Position numbers and translations under genes: made by a program | Source of the DNA: Clostridia bacterium | Lineage (GTDB): Bacteria; Bacillota; Clostridia; Christensenellales; CAG-138 | Direction: 5' to 3' | Assembly: GCA_017538255.1 (NCBI GenBank) | Contig: JAFYJD010000003.1 | Coordinates: 1-61,651, forward strand | DNA: 61,651 nt | The notes under the pieces: generated by a model | Database searches by the model: none | The model's input: only the letters and a program-made list of their open reading frames with translations | Told to the model about the DNA's origin: nothing | Shown here: in pieces, positions 1 to 7,838 of the stretch | Layout of the letters: each line of letters begins with the position of its first letter | Numbering within the stretch: position 1 is the first letter of the stretch

Positions 1-1
1 C

Positions 2-109
2 TTCGTCCTGACGAAAAATCCGCTCCCGAAAAGTACATATCCCGAACCATCGTCGGCATTGCCCACATACTACCGACAGTACTGTGCCGGAGACGGCATG
101 GGAGGATAG
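2..109 (+). CDS. possible C-terminal end of a truncated gene
   Basis: An open frame runs in from the left edge and stops with TAG at 107-109, giving 35 residues with a proline-rich stretch and a Tyr/Cys/Gly-rich end (YYRQYCAGDGMGG). A strong terminator begins 17 bases after the stop, which is the main reason to believe a gene ends here. A second frame is also open across this stretch, so coding is not proven. No family is recognisable. Confidence 0.35.
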   Translation, partial: FVLTKNPLPKSTYPEPSSALPTYYRQYCAGDGMGG

Positions 110-125
110 GCAGCTGCCGGATCCC

Positions 126-152
126 AAAAGGACGCTCAACGAGCGTCCTTTT
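126..152 (+). terminator. intrinsic terminator, perfect 12-bp stem
   Basis: Perfect inverted repeat with arms 126-137 and 141-152, a 3-base loop and a T tract in the 3' arm. It most likely ends the gene entering from the left. Its A-rich 5' arm could also let it act on minus-strand transcripts. Confidence 0.8.
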
Positions 153-187
153 AACTTTCTGTAAACAGTACCCACGTTTGACGCGAA

Positions 188-209
188 AGAGGACGGCTGT
201 CCGTCCTCT
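188..209 (-). terminator. hairpin downstream of upp
   Basis: Nine-bp perfect stem (188-196 with 201-209) with a 4-base loop, lying about 45 bases after the upp stop on the minus strand. Only three T residues follow on that strand, so termination may be weak. Confidence 0.5.
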
Positions 210-253
210 GTACTTATTATGACTTTATTTATTATCAACGGTATTTGACTTGA

Positions 254-895
254 TTATTTCGTTCCGAATATCCTGTCGCCGGCGTCGCCGAGGCCGGGAA
301 CGATATAGCCGTGGTCGTTGAGGTGGCTGTCCACGGCGGCGGTATAGATCGGCACGTCGGGATGCGCCTCGCGCAGGGCTTTGATGCCCTCGGGGGCGGC
401 GACAAGGCACATAAGGCGGACGGTCTTGCATCCGGCGTCCTTGACTACGCGGATGCCTTCGATCGCAGAGCCGCCCGTCGCAAGCATCGGGTCGATGACG
501 ATCATATCGCGCTCAGACGTGTCGCTCGGGAGTTTGCTGTAATAACTCTGCGGACGGAGCGTTTCGGGGTCGCGATAGAGGCCGATATGTCCGACCTTGG
601 CGGCGGGGATGAGTTCCATAACGCCCTCCGCCATACCGAGGCCCGCGCGCAGTATCGGCACGATGCCGAGTTTTCTGCCCGCAAGCACCTTGGCGGTCAT
701 CTTTGCAACGGGCGTTTCGATCTGCTTGTCCTCAAGGGGCAGGTCGCGGGTTACTTCGTACGCCATAAGCGTTGAAAGTTCGTTAAGAAGCATCCTAAAA
801 TCCTTGGTGCCTGTTTCTTTATCGCGCAGGAAGGTGAGCTTGTGCTGCACGAGCGGATGATCCACGATGAATACGTTTTCCATATAGTTTTCCAT
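254..895 (-). CDS. upp: uracil phosphoribosyltransferase
   Basis: Converts uracil and PRPP to UMP in pyrimidine salvage, in the cytoplasm. The 213-residue protein has the usual family length. It shows the PRPP-binding stretch ([12 protein letters not shown]) and the C-terminal uracil-binding region ([14 protein letters not shown], here [10 protein letters not shown]). Family members often begin at the MENVF methionine, at 883. The methionine at 895 is preferred because AGGGGG lies about seven bases upstream of it. It is the last gene of a sua5-rpiB-upp operon, 17 bases after rpiB, as in the ywl-upp region of Bacillus. Confidence 0.97.
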   Translation of the reverse strand: MENYMENVFIVDHPLVQHKLTFLRDKETGTKDFRMLLNELSTLMAYEVTRDLPLEDKQIETPVAKMTAKVLAGRKLGIVPILRAGLGMAEGVMELIPAAKVGHIGLYRDPETLRPQSYYSKLPSDTSERDMIVIDPMLATGGSAIEGIRVVKDAGCKTVRLMCLVAAPEGIKALREAHPDVPIYTAAVDSHLNDHGYIVPGLGDAGDRIFGTK

Positions 896-912
896 ATTTG
901 CCCCCTAAAATA

Positions 913-1377
913 TTATTTTGTTTGTTTGTACGAGTTGGAAGAGGAGTGGTTGGCGATCTTGCTCAGGCGCCTTTCGTGCCTGCCGCCCTCGAACTCAGTT
1001 GAAAGCCATTTGCGAACGATCGCCTTTGCGACCTCGCTGCCGATGATCCTGCCGCCCATAGCAAGCACGTTGCTGTCGTTGTGCTTGCGGGTGAGTTCCG
1101 CCGAAACGACGTCGCCGCAGAGCGCGCAGCGCACGCCCTTTACGCGGTTGGCGCAGATCGAAACGCCGATGCCCGTGCCGCAGATAAGGATGCCCCTGTC
1201 GTACTCGCCGCTTGCGACGGCCTCCGCGACGGGGAACGCGATATCGGGATAATCAACGCTTTCGCTGCTTGACCTGCACCCGAAATCCTTGTAGTTGTAG
1301 CGTGATTCTTCGAGATAATTGATGATGCGTTTTTTGAGTTCGTAGCCGCCGTGATCCGAGCCGATTGCGATTTTCAT
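913..1377 (-). CDS. rpiB: ribose-5-phosphate isomerase B
   Basis: Interconverts ribose 5-phosphate and ribulose 5-phosphate in the pentose phosphate pathway. The 154-residue protein has the RpiB/LacAB start (MKIAIGSDHGGYELK), the catalytic cysteine in ICGTGIGVSI, and the RKHNDSNVLAMGGR phosphate-binding stretch. GGGGGG stands just before the ATG. The tail after KWLSTEFEGGRHERR is ordinary for the family. It lies between sua5 and upp with gaps of about 20 bases, so the three are probably cotranscribed; ribose-phosphate supply and PRPP-dependent uracil salvage are neighbouring functions. Confidence 0.96.
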   Translation of the reverse strand: MKIAIGSDHGGYELKKRIINYLEESRYNYKDFGCRSSSESVDYPDIAFPVAEAVASGEYDRGILICGTGIGVSICANRVKGVRCALCGDVVSAELTRKHNDSNVLAMGGRIIGSEVAKAIVRKWLSTEFEGGRHERRLSKIANHSSSNSYKQTK

Positions 1378-1400
1378 AATTCCCCCCGTGTATAGGTTAT

Positions 1401-2441
1401 TTAATGTTTTATAACCGTGAACCCGGACGCGCGCAGAAGGCGATTCATATAAGCAAGCCCCTGTCCGTCCTCGGGAATGCCCTCTGCGAAGATGATATCG
1501 GTGTCGTCCGATTCATCCCTCAACGCACCGAAAAGCGATGCGCAGAGCGTCTGCGGCATATCCCTGTCCCCAATTATAACATATTTTTTGCCGTTATAGT
1601 AGTTTTTAGTCTGAACCGTCGCAAATATTTTACAGGATCTGCCCTCCTGCTCCGCTTTTTGGTATTCGCGGCAGATCAGCCCCGCGGCGGTCTTGGCGCT
1701 TCCGACGGCGACGACGACGTCGCAGGAAGGCGCGTAATGGCGATATTTCATTCCCGGGGAAGCGGCGGTCTCATTCTCACCGAGCGGATTCAAAACGGCT
1801 GAAGCGACCTCGACCGCGCCGATGACGCTTTCGAGCATCTCTTTTGTAATGCCGCCCGGTCGCAGTATAGTGGGCTTTCCGACGAGCGAAAGCACGGTGG
1901 ATTCAACGCCGATCTCGCAGTCGCCGCCGTCGATTATGACATCGACACGCCCCTGCATATCCTCGAGGGTGTGCTCAAGGCGGGTAGGACTCGGCTTGCC
2001 TGAAAGATTCGCGCTCGGAGCGGCTATCGGAACGCCGGCGGCACGGATGACGGCGAGCGCCGTTTTGTGTTCGGGCATACGCACGGCAACGGTGTCGAGT
2101 CCCGCACTCACCTCATCGGGCACGAGATCGCTCTTTAAATAAACGAGCGTCAGCGGTCCTGGCCAGAACGCGTCCATAAGGCGGCGGGCGGTGTCGGGTA
2201 TATGCTTCCAAAGCGGCTTAACGTCGCTCTTTTTTGCGATATGCAGAATGAGGGGGTTGTCGCCGGGACGCCCCTTTGCCTCGAATATCTTTGAAACGGC
2301 GCTGCCGTCGAGCCCGTTCGCGCCGAGCCCGTAGACGGTCTCCGTAGGAAACACGACGAGCCCGCCCGCGCGGATGACGCGCCCCGCGACCGTTGCGCCG
2401 TTTTCTTTTTGGGTTTTTGCGTTGAATACTTCGGTGTTCAT
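1401..2441 (-). CDS. sua5: threonylcarbamoyl-AMP synthase, Sua5 type
   Basis: Makes L-threonylcarbamoyladenylate from threonine, bicarbonate and ATP, the first step of t6A37 tRNA modification. At 346 residues it is the long Sua5 form. An N-terminal YrdC domain (GGLVVFPTETVYGLG, KGRPGDNPLILHI, then APSANLSGKPSPT) spans about residues 15-205. A C-terminal Sua5 domain begins after the SPGMKYRHYAP linker. It is the first gene of the sua5-rpiB-upp operon. A promoter fits at 2478-2506. The ribosome site is weak: AAAGGAA lies further than usual from this ATG. Confidence 0.95.
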   Translation of the reverse strand: MNTEVFNAKTQKENGATVAGRVIRAGGLVVFPTETVYGLGANGLDGSAVSKIFEAKGRPGDNPLILHIAKKSDVKPLWKHIPDTARRLMDAFWPGPLTLVYLKSDLVPDEVSAGLDTVAVRMPEHKTALAVIRAAGVPIAAPSANLSGKPSPTRLEHTLEDMQGRVDVIIDGGDCEIGVESTVLSLVGKPTILRPGGITKEMLESVIGAVEVASAVLNPLGENETAASPGMKYRHYAPSCDVVVAVGSAKTAAGLICREYQKAEQEGRSCKIFATVQTKNYYNGKKYVIIGDRDMPQTLCASLFGALRDESDDTDIIFAEGIPEDGQGLAYMNRLLRASGFTVIKH

Positions 2442-2477
2442 TTTTTGGACATTTCATTTCCTTTTTGCACTTTTTCT

Positions 2478-2506
2478 AATATAGCATATCGCGGGCGAAC
2501 TTGCAA
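2478..2506 (-). promoter_or_regulatory. sigma-A type promoter for sua5-rpiB-upp
   Basis: On the minus strand, TTGCAA (2501-2506) and TATATT (2478-2483) are separated by 17 bases. TGC directly precedes the -10, giving an extended -10. The site lies about 37 bases upstream of the sua5 start. Confidence 0.6.
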
Positions 2507-2552
2507 GAAAAAAGCGATTTTTATCCGTTCGACCGCGCACGCGCAAAGATGA

Positions 2553-2581
2553 TTGACGGGAAGATGCGAAAATAATATAAT
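2553..2581 (+). promoter_or_regulatory. sigma-A type promoter for the sigma-serpin operon
   Basis: TTGACG (2553-2558), a 17-base spacer and a perfect TATAAT (2576-2581). A small hairpin (arms 2600-2605 and 2609-2614) lies in the leader before the sigma gene. The housekeeping look of the site implies that at least part of this operon's transcription does not need its own sigma factor. Confidence 0.7.
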
Positions 2582-2647
2582 CATAATCGGATAAGGAAAA
2601 ACCGATCTTCGGTTGACTAATGATTAGAAAAGGCCGTGAGGAGGATT

Positions 2648-3193
2648 ATGGGTCAAGGCGAAAGCAGTTATAAAAGATACCTTGAGGGCGACGAGGACGC
2701 CTTTAACGAGGTTCTTGAACTGTATTACAACAACTTAACGCTGTTCGTCAACGGGTATCTTAACGACGTCCACGCTTCCGAGGATGTGGCTATCGATGCG
2801 ATGCTTGAACTTGTTATACACAAAAAGCGTTTTGATTTTCGCTCGTCGCTCAAGACCTACCTGTTTGCGATAGGCAGACACAAGGCGCTCAACCACCTGA
2901 AAAAGCATCGCCGCGAACTGCCGCTGCCGCTTGATGAGGCGGCGCTTGCGGACAGGGACTCGCTCGAAAGGGAAGTGATCGCGGGCGAAAGCAGGCGGGC
3001 GGTGCTGAAAGCGCTCGGGGAATTGCCGGAGGATATGCGCGTTGCCGTCCACCTCGTGTATATAGAGGGGCTTTCGTATCGGGAAGCGGGCAAGGTGATG
3101 AAAAAGAACGAAAAACAGGTGGATAATCTGCTCACAAGGGCCAAAAAACTTATGCGTGTTTCCATAGAGACCGAGAAAGGCAATATTTTATGA
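2648..3193 (+). CDS. RNA polymerase sigma factor, ECF-like sigma-70 family
   Basis: A 181-residue alternative sigma factor. Region 2 spans about residues 10-90 (EDVAIDAMLELVI, then SLKTYLFAIGRHKALNHLKK). Region 4 spans about 120-175 (ALGELPEDMRVAVHLVYIEG, helix-turn-helix SYREAGKVMKKNEKQVDNLL). There are no regions 1.1 or 3, so it is of ECF size. A GTG 12 bases upstream is in frame, but GAGGAGG lies inside that extension, immediately before the ATG at 2648, which fixes the start. The stop overlaps the next gene by four bases (ATGA), the usual layout for a sigma factor and its membrane regulator. Its target promoters are not identifiable here. Confidence 0.9.
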   Translation: MGQGESSYKRYLEGDEDAFNEVLELYYNNLTLFVNGYLNDVHASEDVAIDAMLELVIHKKRFDFRSSLKTYLFAIGRHKALNHLKKHRRELPLPLDEAALADRDSLEREVIAGESRRAVLKALGELPEDMRVAVHLVYIEGLSYREAGKVMKKNEKQVDNLLTRAKKLMRVSIETEKGNIL

Positions 3194-3906
3194 GAAGGAC
3201 GATCGCACAAGTGCGTGAAGAACTCGAATCAAGGCGGGTCGAGTACAAAAGAAAACAGCGGGTGCGCACCCGCGCGGTGCTGTCTGCCGTCGGCGCTGCG
3301 GCATTTGCGGCGGTGTTCGCGTTTGTAATTCTGCCGCTTATAAAGCCAGAGGCAAAGGGCCCGATCGTGCAGGCGTATAATACGCCGAACCCGCCGGAGG
3401 GCGCGGTCAACGTATCCAAGACCCCTCCTCCAACGGATACCTACGATACCCCGGACGGCGGCAAACTGCCGTGGATCGGCGCTCCGAGCGCACCGGAAGG
3501 CTGGTATGGCGGCGAGATCGATTACAACGAGATAAAGCCCGATTCCGTAACGGTGTATATCTACGATCCGGAGATGAGCATCATTTATTCCGTCAAAAAC
3601 GCCAAGGGCATCAAGAACATTATCAAGAACATCGAATTGCTTGAAAAATCAACGGTGCAGGGCTACGGCGAAGAGTTTTTGGACGTTGAGTTTTCGATAC
3701 ATCTTTACTACGGCGACAGCGTTTTCCGCTGCACAAAGTTCAAAAACGGCTACTATTCCGTAAACGATCGGGGTATGTACAAAATGCCGCAGATCGATTC
3801 CGAAAAGTTCGCGCGGCTCGTTTTTTCGGAATCGTTCAACGCGCCGAGCATCTGTTATGTTGGCGCAAATGAGGGTGGGATGATCATATCTCACGACAGA
3901 GGATAA
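3190..3906 (+). CDS. single-pass membrane protein, candidate anti-sigma or sensor
   Basis: The 238-residue protein has a basic, helical cytoplasmic N-terminus of about 28 residues, one membrane helix (about 29-49, SAVGAAAFAAVFAFVILPL), a Pro/Thr-rich linker (about 58-95) and an outside domain of about 140 residues (VTVYIYDPEMS to the end). No zinc-finger anti-sigma motif is visible, so the anti-sigma role rests on the ATGA overlap with the sigma gene and on the topology. The outer domain is not recognised. The next gene, a solute-binding lipoprotein, starts 13 bases downstream. Confidence 0.75.
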   Translation: MRRTIAQVREELESRRVEYKRKQRVRTRAVLSAVGAAAFAAVFAFVILPLIKPEAKGPIVQAYNTPNPPEGAVNVSKTPPPTDTYDTPDGGKLPWIGAPSAPEGWYGGEIDYNEIKPDSVTVYIYDPEMSIIYSVKNAKGIKNIIKNIELLEKSTVQGYGEEFLDVEFSIHLYYGDSVFRCTKFKNGYYSVNDRGMYKMPQIDSEKFARLVFSESFNAPSICYVGANEGGMIISHDRG

Positions 3907-3919
3907 GGAGGGTACAAAG

Positions 3920-6283
3920 ATGAAAAAGTGTTTATCGATCCTGATCGTCGTGCTGCTGCTCGTTCCTCTCGCGTGCGATCCGAAGGGCTCGGATCCCGGT
4001 GGGGAGAGCGCGGCGCCGGAGCAGAGCCAAAATGCCGCAATACCGACTGCAACGCCCGTGCCGGATCCGGCGGACTATGTTTCGCCCGAGTTCGACTCGA
4101 TGCGCCTTGACAAACTCGAATACGGCAAGGATTATGTTTCGCTCTACGATAAGGTCGGAGCGGACGCGAGCATCGCGGACGTCGTCGAGGATAAGGCGAC
4201 GGGGCTCGCATATATGGAAGTGGACGGCGAGATGCGCGTTCTGGGGCTCGACTTTCTTGCCAAGGCTATGATCCGCAACACAGCGCCCGCGGGCGGGTTT
4301 GAGACCGAGGAGGACGTTTATGCCGAATGGTGGAGGCTGTACATACAGCGCTGGAATAAACTGTTGCCCGAATTGCCGATCTACCGCACCGAGTATTACG
4401 ACATCTATAATACCGAGATAAAGGGCGTTGATGAAAACCCGCTGACGGCGTACTTCGATCTGTCGCAGGCTCTAATTTACTGGCGCAGCGAAAAGGAGGA
4501 TAACTCGATCGCCGTTGCGGTTTCGAGCGATATCACGGGCGCGTTTCGCTACCCCGCGTTCGGAGTCGCATCACGCAGCGCAAGTGCGCCGGATACGCTT
4601 ATAAGCGCGCTGGTGTCGGGCGTTGGGCTCGTTTCCAAAACAAAGGACGGCGGCTATGCGTGGAACGATTCCGTCCTGAGATCGCACGAAAAAACGACGG
4701 ATGCGGACGGCAATACCGTTTACACCTTCGTGCTCAAAGACGATCTTAAGTTCTCCGACGGATCAAAGATCGGAGCAAAGGATTTTCTTGCGATGCAGAT
4801 GGTGCTGCTCTCCGCGGTGTTTGAGGAAGCCTCGTCGATCGCGGCGGACGGAAGCCCGATACTCGGGTGGGAGCGCGAGTATGAATACTATGCCGAAGTC
4901 GGCGGAAACGGCAAAAAAACGCTTCGAGGACTGCGCCTTGTTGACGAAAACACATTCTCCGTAACGCTCAAAAAAACGGAAACGAGCGATTTTTACAGCG
5001 AGACCTTCTTTGAAAGGTTCAATGCGCAATACGCCGACGCGTGGCTGAACGGCTTTGAAATCTTCGACGACGGCGATGGATGCTATCTTTCGGACGGCTT
5101 CTATAACAAAACGGACGGCGTGTACGATATGGAAGCGCATTTGATCGCCATCTGCTCCGATTACTCGGAAAAGATGCTTGCAAAATACCCGTGGGCGGGA
5201 GCGTACGTGCCCGTTTCGGCGGTGGATTATGAGTATGAAGAGCATTATGTTCCGGGCGGCATATCCGCGTTTATGCTCAAACGAAACGAGTATTATATGG
5301 GCAATTACGAGGGACAAAAACCCGAGATCGAAAAGGTGGTATTCGCAAAGGTGCCGTCCGCGCTAATGGTTTCGGAGTTTGCAAACGGAAAGATCGATAT
5401 GGTCAATTCGGTGGTGGGCTCCGTCGAGATCGATGAACTAAAGCATATTTGCAATGCTATGGAGGACGGCAAAGCGGCAACGACGCATTATTCGCGCGCC
5501 GGCTACGGCAAGCTCGCGTTCCGCGCGGATCTCGGACCCGTACAGTTCGCCGAGGTCAGGCAGGCGCTCGCATACTGCCTCGACAGGGACTACTGCGCGA
5601 ACTACTGGGGGAGAAACGCTTGCTCCGTGATCAGCGCGCCGTACAACGAGGATTCGTGGATGTATAAAAAGGCGGCCAAAAGAGGGCTCTTGACAGATAA
5701 CTACGGCGCGGTGTACACTTCGTGCGATATGGAATACGATGCGAAAGGTTGGGACGAAGCGGCAGCCCTGAAGAAGGCGAAGGAACTGCTCGAGGCGTGC
5801 GGCTGGATCTACAACGAACAGGGCGGACCCTACGAAAACGGCGTGCGCTATAAGCGCATCCCTGCGGATGTCATCGACGAAAAGGATATGAACTATACTT
5901 CGCTCGACGGCAAGTACGGCACGGTCCAAATCGGCGAATACTGCTATATGCCCCTTGTGATAAACTTTTATAAGTCTATTGATGATGATATGTTCTATTT
6001 TATCTTCAGCGAAAGCGAAGTATTTAAGAATGCGGGCTTCAGCATACAGATGATAGCGGGGGACTTCTATAGCCTCATCAACGAGTTCTATCAGGCGAAC
6101 GTATACGGATACCATGAGCCCGATACCGAAGCGCCGAAGTACTGTATGTTCAACTTTGCAACGAGTTTTGCGGGAAATATCTACGATCATTCGGCTTACT
6201 ACCACACGATCGATCCCGAACTCTACTACGGCAACAGCCAATACTTTTTGAAGGACTATGCCGATATTTATTTTATCGGCTGA
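3920..6283 (+). CDS. peptide-type ABC solute-binding lipoprotein (SBP_bac_5-like)
   Basis: A 787-residue exported lipoprotein, with a signal helix ending in a lipobox-like LACD (cysteine near residue 19) followed by a low-complexity linker. The body has family 5 binding-protein features: a TFVLKDDLKFSDGSKI strand near residue 275 and RQALAYCLDRDY near residue 550. It is longer than the usual 500-600 residues, with an extra N-terminal region of roughly 150-200 residues before the binding fold. No permease or ATPase gene is nearby, so it may serve a transporter encoded elsewhere or act as a sensor for the upstream membrane protein. A serpin gene follows 25 bases later. Confidence 0.85.
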   Translation: MKKCLSILIVVLLLVPLACDPKGSDPGGESAAPEQSQNAAIPTATPVPDPADYVSPEFDSMRLDKLEYGKDYVSLYDKVGADASIADVVEDKATGLAYMEVDGEMRVLGLDFLAKAMIRNTAPAGGFETEEDVYAEWWRLYIQRWNKLLPELPIYRTEYYDIYNTEIKGVDENPLTAYFDLSQALIYWRSEKEDNSIAVAVSSDITGAFRYPAFGVASRSASAPDTLISALVSGVGLVSKTKDGGYAWNDSVLRSHEKTTDADGNTVYTFVLKDDLKFSDGSKIGAKDFLAMQMVLLSAVFEEASSIAADGSPILGWEREYEYYAEVGGNGKKTLRGLRLVDENTFSVTLKKTETSDFYSETFFERFNAQYADAWLNGFEIFDDGDGCYLSDGFYNKTDGVYDMEAHLIAICSDYSEKMLAKYPWAGAYVPVSAVDYEYEEHYVPGGISAFMLKRNEYYMGNYEGQKPEIEKVVFAKVPSALMVSEFANGKIDMVNSVVGSVEIDELKHICNAMEDGKAATTHYSRAGYGKLAFRADLGPVQFAEVRQALAYCLDRDYCANYWGRNACSVISAPYNEDSWMYKKAAKRGLLTDNYGAVYTSCDMEYDAKGWDEAAALKKAKELLEACGWIYNEQGGPYENGVRYKRIPADVIDEKDMNYTSLDGKYGTVQIGEYCYMPLVINFYKSIDDDMFYFIFSESEVFKNAGFSIQMIAGDFYSLINEFYQANVYGYHEPDTEAPKYCMFNFATSFAGNIYDHSAYYHTIDPELYYGNSQYFLKDYADIYFIG

Positions 6284-6308
6284 AACAATAAACCAAAAGG
6301 AGAAAGCT

Positions 6309-7658
6309 ATGTTTAAAAGAATACTTATAAAAGGAATAAAACTTCCGGTAAAAAGGATCGTTTCGATGGCGATGTGCGTACTGCTTGCGCTGAGCGCGGC
6401 GGCGCTTCCTGTGGGATGCGTCAAAAAGGAAAATGACGCAAAAAAAGAGTCCGGCGCAGCGTCCGTACTCCTCTCGACAGTCGGCGCCTCGCTTCAAACG
6501 AAAAAGAAGAAGTTCGGAAAGGACTTCTCAAAAAGCACGGTGAACTTTATGTACGACGTGTTCAAAAACGGTTTGACCGAGGGCGAAAACTCACTTGTGT
6601 CGCCGCTGTCCGTATTGATCGCGCTGGCGATGACGGAAAACGGCGCAGAGGGGGAGACCCTTGAAAAGATGCGCAGCGTGATCTCAAACGGGATGGATAC
6701 CGAAACGCTCAACGAGTATCTTGCCCTGTACCTGAGCAGCCTGCCGAACAGCGAATACGCAAAACTCAATATCGCAAACTCGGTCTGGTTCAGAGAGGCT
6801 CCCGAGGTTTTCGCGTCGGGCGGCAAGCAGCTGTTCACGCCAAACGAGGCGTTTTTGAAGAAAAACGCCGATCACTACGGTGCGGATATCTTTGCGTCGC
6901 CGTTTGACGAGGGCACCGTCAAAGCGATAAACGGCTGGGTGAACGAAAAGACCGAGGGCACGATCGACGAGATAATAAAGGAGATCTCGAGCGACAGCAT
7001 TATGTGCCTTATAAACGCCTTGCTGTTTGAAGCGGAATGGCACGAAAAGTATCTTGACGTATCCGTGAGCGAAGGCACCTTCACCTCGATCGGCGGCGAG
7101 GAGCGCAAGGCGCAGATGATGCACGCAGGTGATTATAATTATATCGAAAACGCGGACTTTACGGGCTTTATGCGCGGCTACGCCGATCCGCGCTTCGGAT
7201 TTATTGCCCTGCTCCCGAAAGAGGGCGAGGATCTGTACGAATGCATCAACAGGCTCACAGGCGAAGAACTCGTTAATATGATCGAAAATATAGAGTACCG
7301 CCAAGTGCAAAGCGCGATCCCCAAGTTTGCCTTCGATTACGAGATCGATCTTAAACAGACCCTTATGAATATGGGGATGGGAATCGCGTTCGATCCAAAT
7401 GCCGCGCAGTTCGGCGGCGTCGGTACGTGCGAATTCGGAAATATCTATATCGGAAAGGTGCTGCATAAGACCCATATCGAGGTCGATCAGAGGGGCACCA
7501 AGGCGGGCGCGGTAACGAGCGTTGAAATGATGTGCGGCAGCGCGTTCACGACGGAGGAAATAAAAGAGGTCGTGCTCGACCGTCCGTTCGTGTTTGCGAT
7601 CTACGATTTCGAAGCGAATATCCCCGTGTTCATCGGAACCGTAACGGATATAGGATAA
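6309..7658 (+). CDS. serpin-family protease inhibitor, lipoprotein
   Basis: A 449-residue exported serpin. The N-terminus is a signal peptide ending in a lipobox (LPVGC, Cys37). The serpin body starts with NFMYDVFKNG and ENSLVSPLSVLIALAM and includes NSVWFR near 157 and the signature LDRPFVFAIYD near 423. The reactive loop spans about 394-423. Its hinge, GTKAGAVT, has the small residues that inhibitory serpins need for loop insertion. The scissile bond cannot be assigned with confidence; the EMMCGSAF region is the likely bait. AGGAG precedes the ATG at 6309. As the last gene of the sigma operon, it probably protects the cell surface from proteases. Confidence 0.93.
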   Translation: MFKRILIKGIKLPVKRIVSMAMCVLLALSAAALPVGCVKKENDAKKESGAASVLLSTVGASLQTKKKKFGKDFSKSTVNFMYDVFKNGLTEGENSLVSPLSVLIALAMTENGAEGETLEKMRSVISNGMDTETLNEYLALYLSSLPNSEYAKLNIANSVWFREAPEVFASGGKQLFTPNEAFLKKNADHYGADIFASPFDEGTVKAINGWVNEKTEGTIDEIIKEISSDSIMCLINALLFEAEWHEKYLDVSVSEGTFTSIGGEERKAQMMHAGDYNYIENADFTGFMRGYADPRFGFIALLPKEGEDLYECINRLTGEELVNMIENIEYRQVQSAIPKFAFDYEIDLKQTLMNMGMGIAFDPNAAQFGGVGTCEFGNIYIGKVLHKTHIEVDQRGTKAGAVTSVEMMCGSAFTTEEIKEVVLDRPFVFAIYDFEANIPVFIGTVTDIG

Positions 7659-7671
7659 GCCTTGGTTCGGG

Positions 7672-7704
7672 CGGCGTGCGCCTATAAAGCGCACGCCGTT
7701 TTTT
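7672..7704 (+). terminator. terminator after the serpin gene
   Basis: Ten-bp GC-rich stem (7672-7681 with 7689-7698) followed by six T residues. It lies 14 bases after the serpin stop and closes the sigma-serpin operon. Confidence 0.92.
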
Positions 7705-7749
7705 GTGTCCGTTTTTGCGGTTATATATCAAAAGAAAGTCGGAATATAC

Positions 7750-7778
7750 TTGAAAATGCAGGCGCTCTGGTGTACCAT
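7750..7778 (+). promoter_or_regulatory. promoter of the aconitase-family gene
   Basis: TTGAAA (7750-7755), a 17-base spacer and TACCAT (7773-7778), about 60 bases upstream of the start codon. AAAAAGGAGAG just before the ATG is a strong ribosome site. Confidence 0.55.
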
Positions 7779-7838
7779 ATACTTTGGTGGAGGAGATATC
7801 CTAACGCCGAATCTCACATATAAAAAAGGAGAGTACAA

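Noticed and set aside
2636..2647. GTG start extending the sigma factor by four codons
   Set aside because: The GAGGAGG ribosome site lies inside this extension and is correctly spaced for the ATG at 2648.
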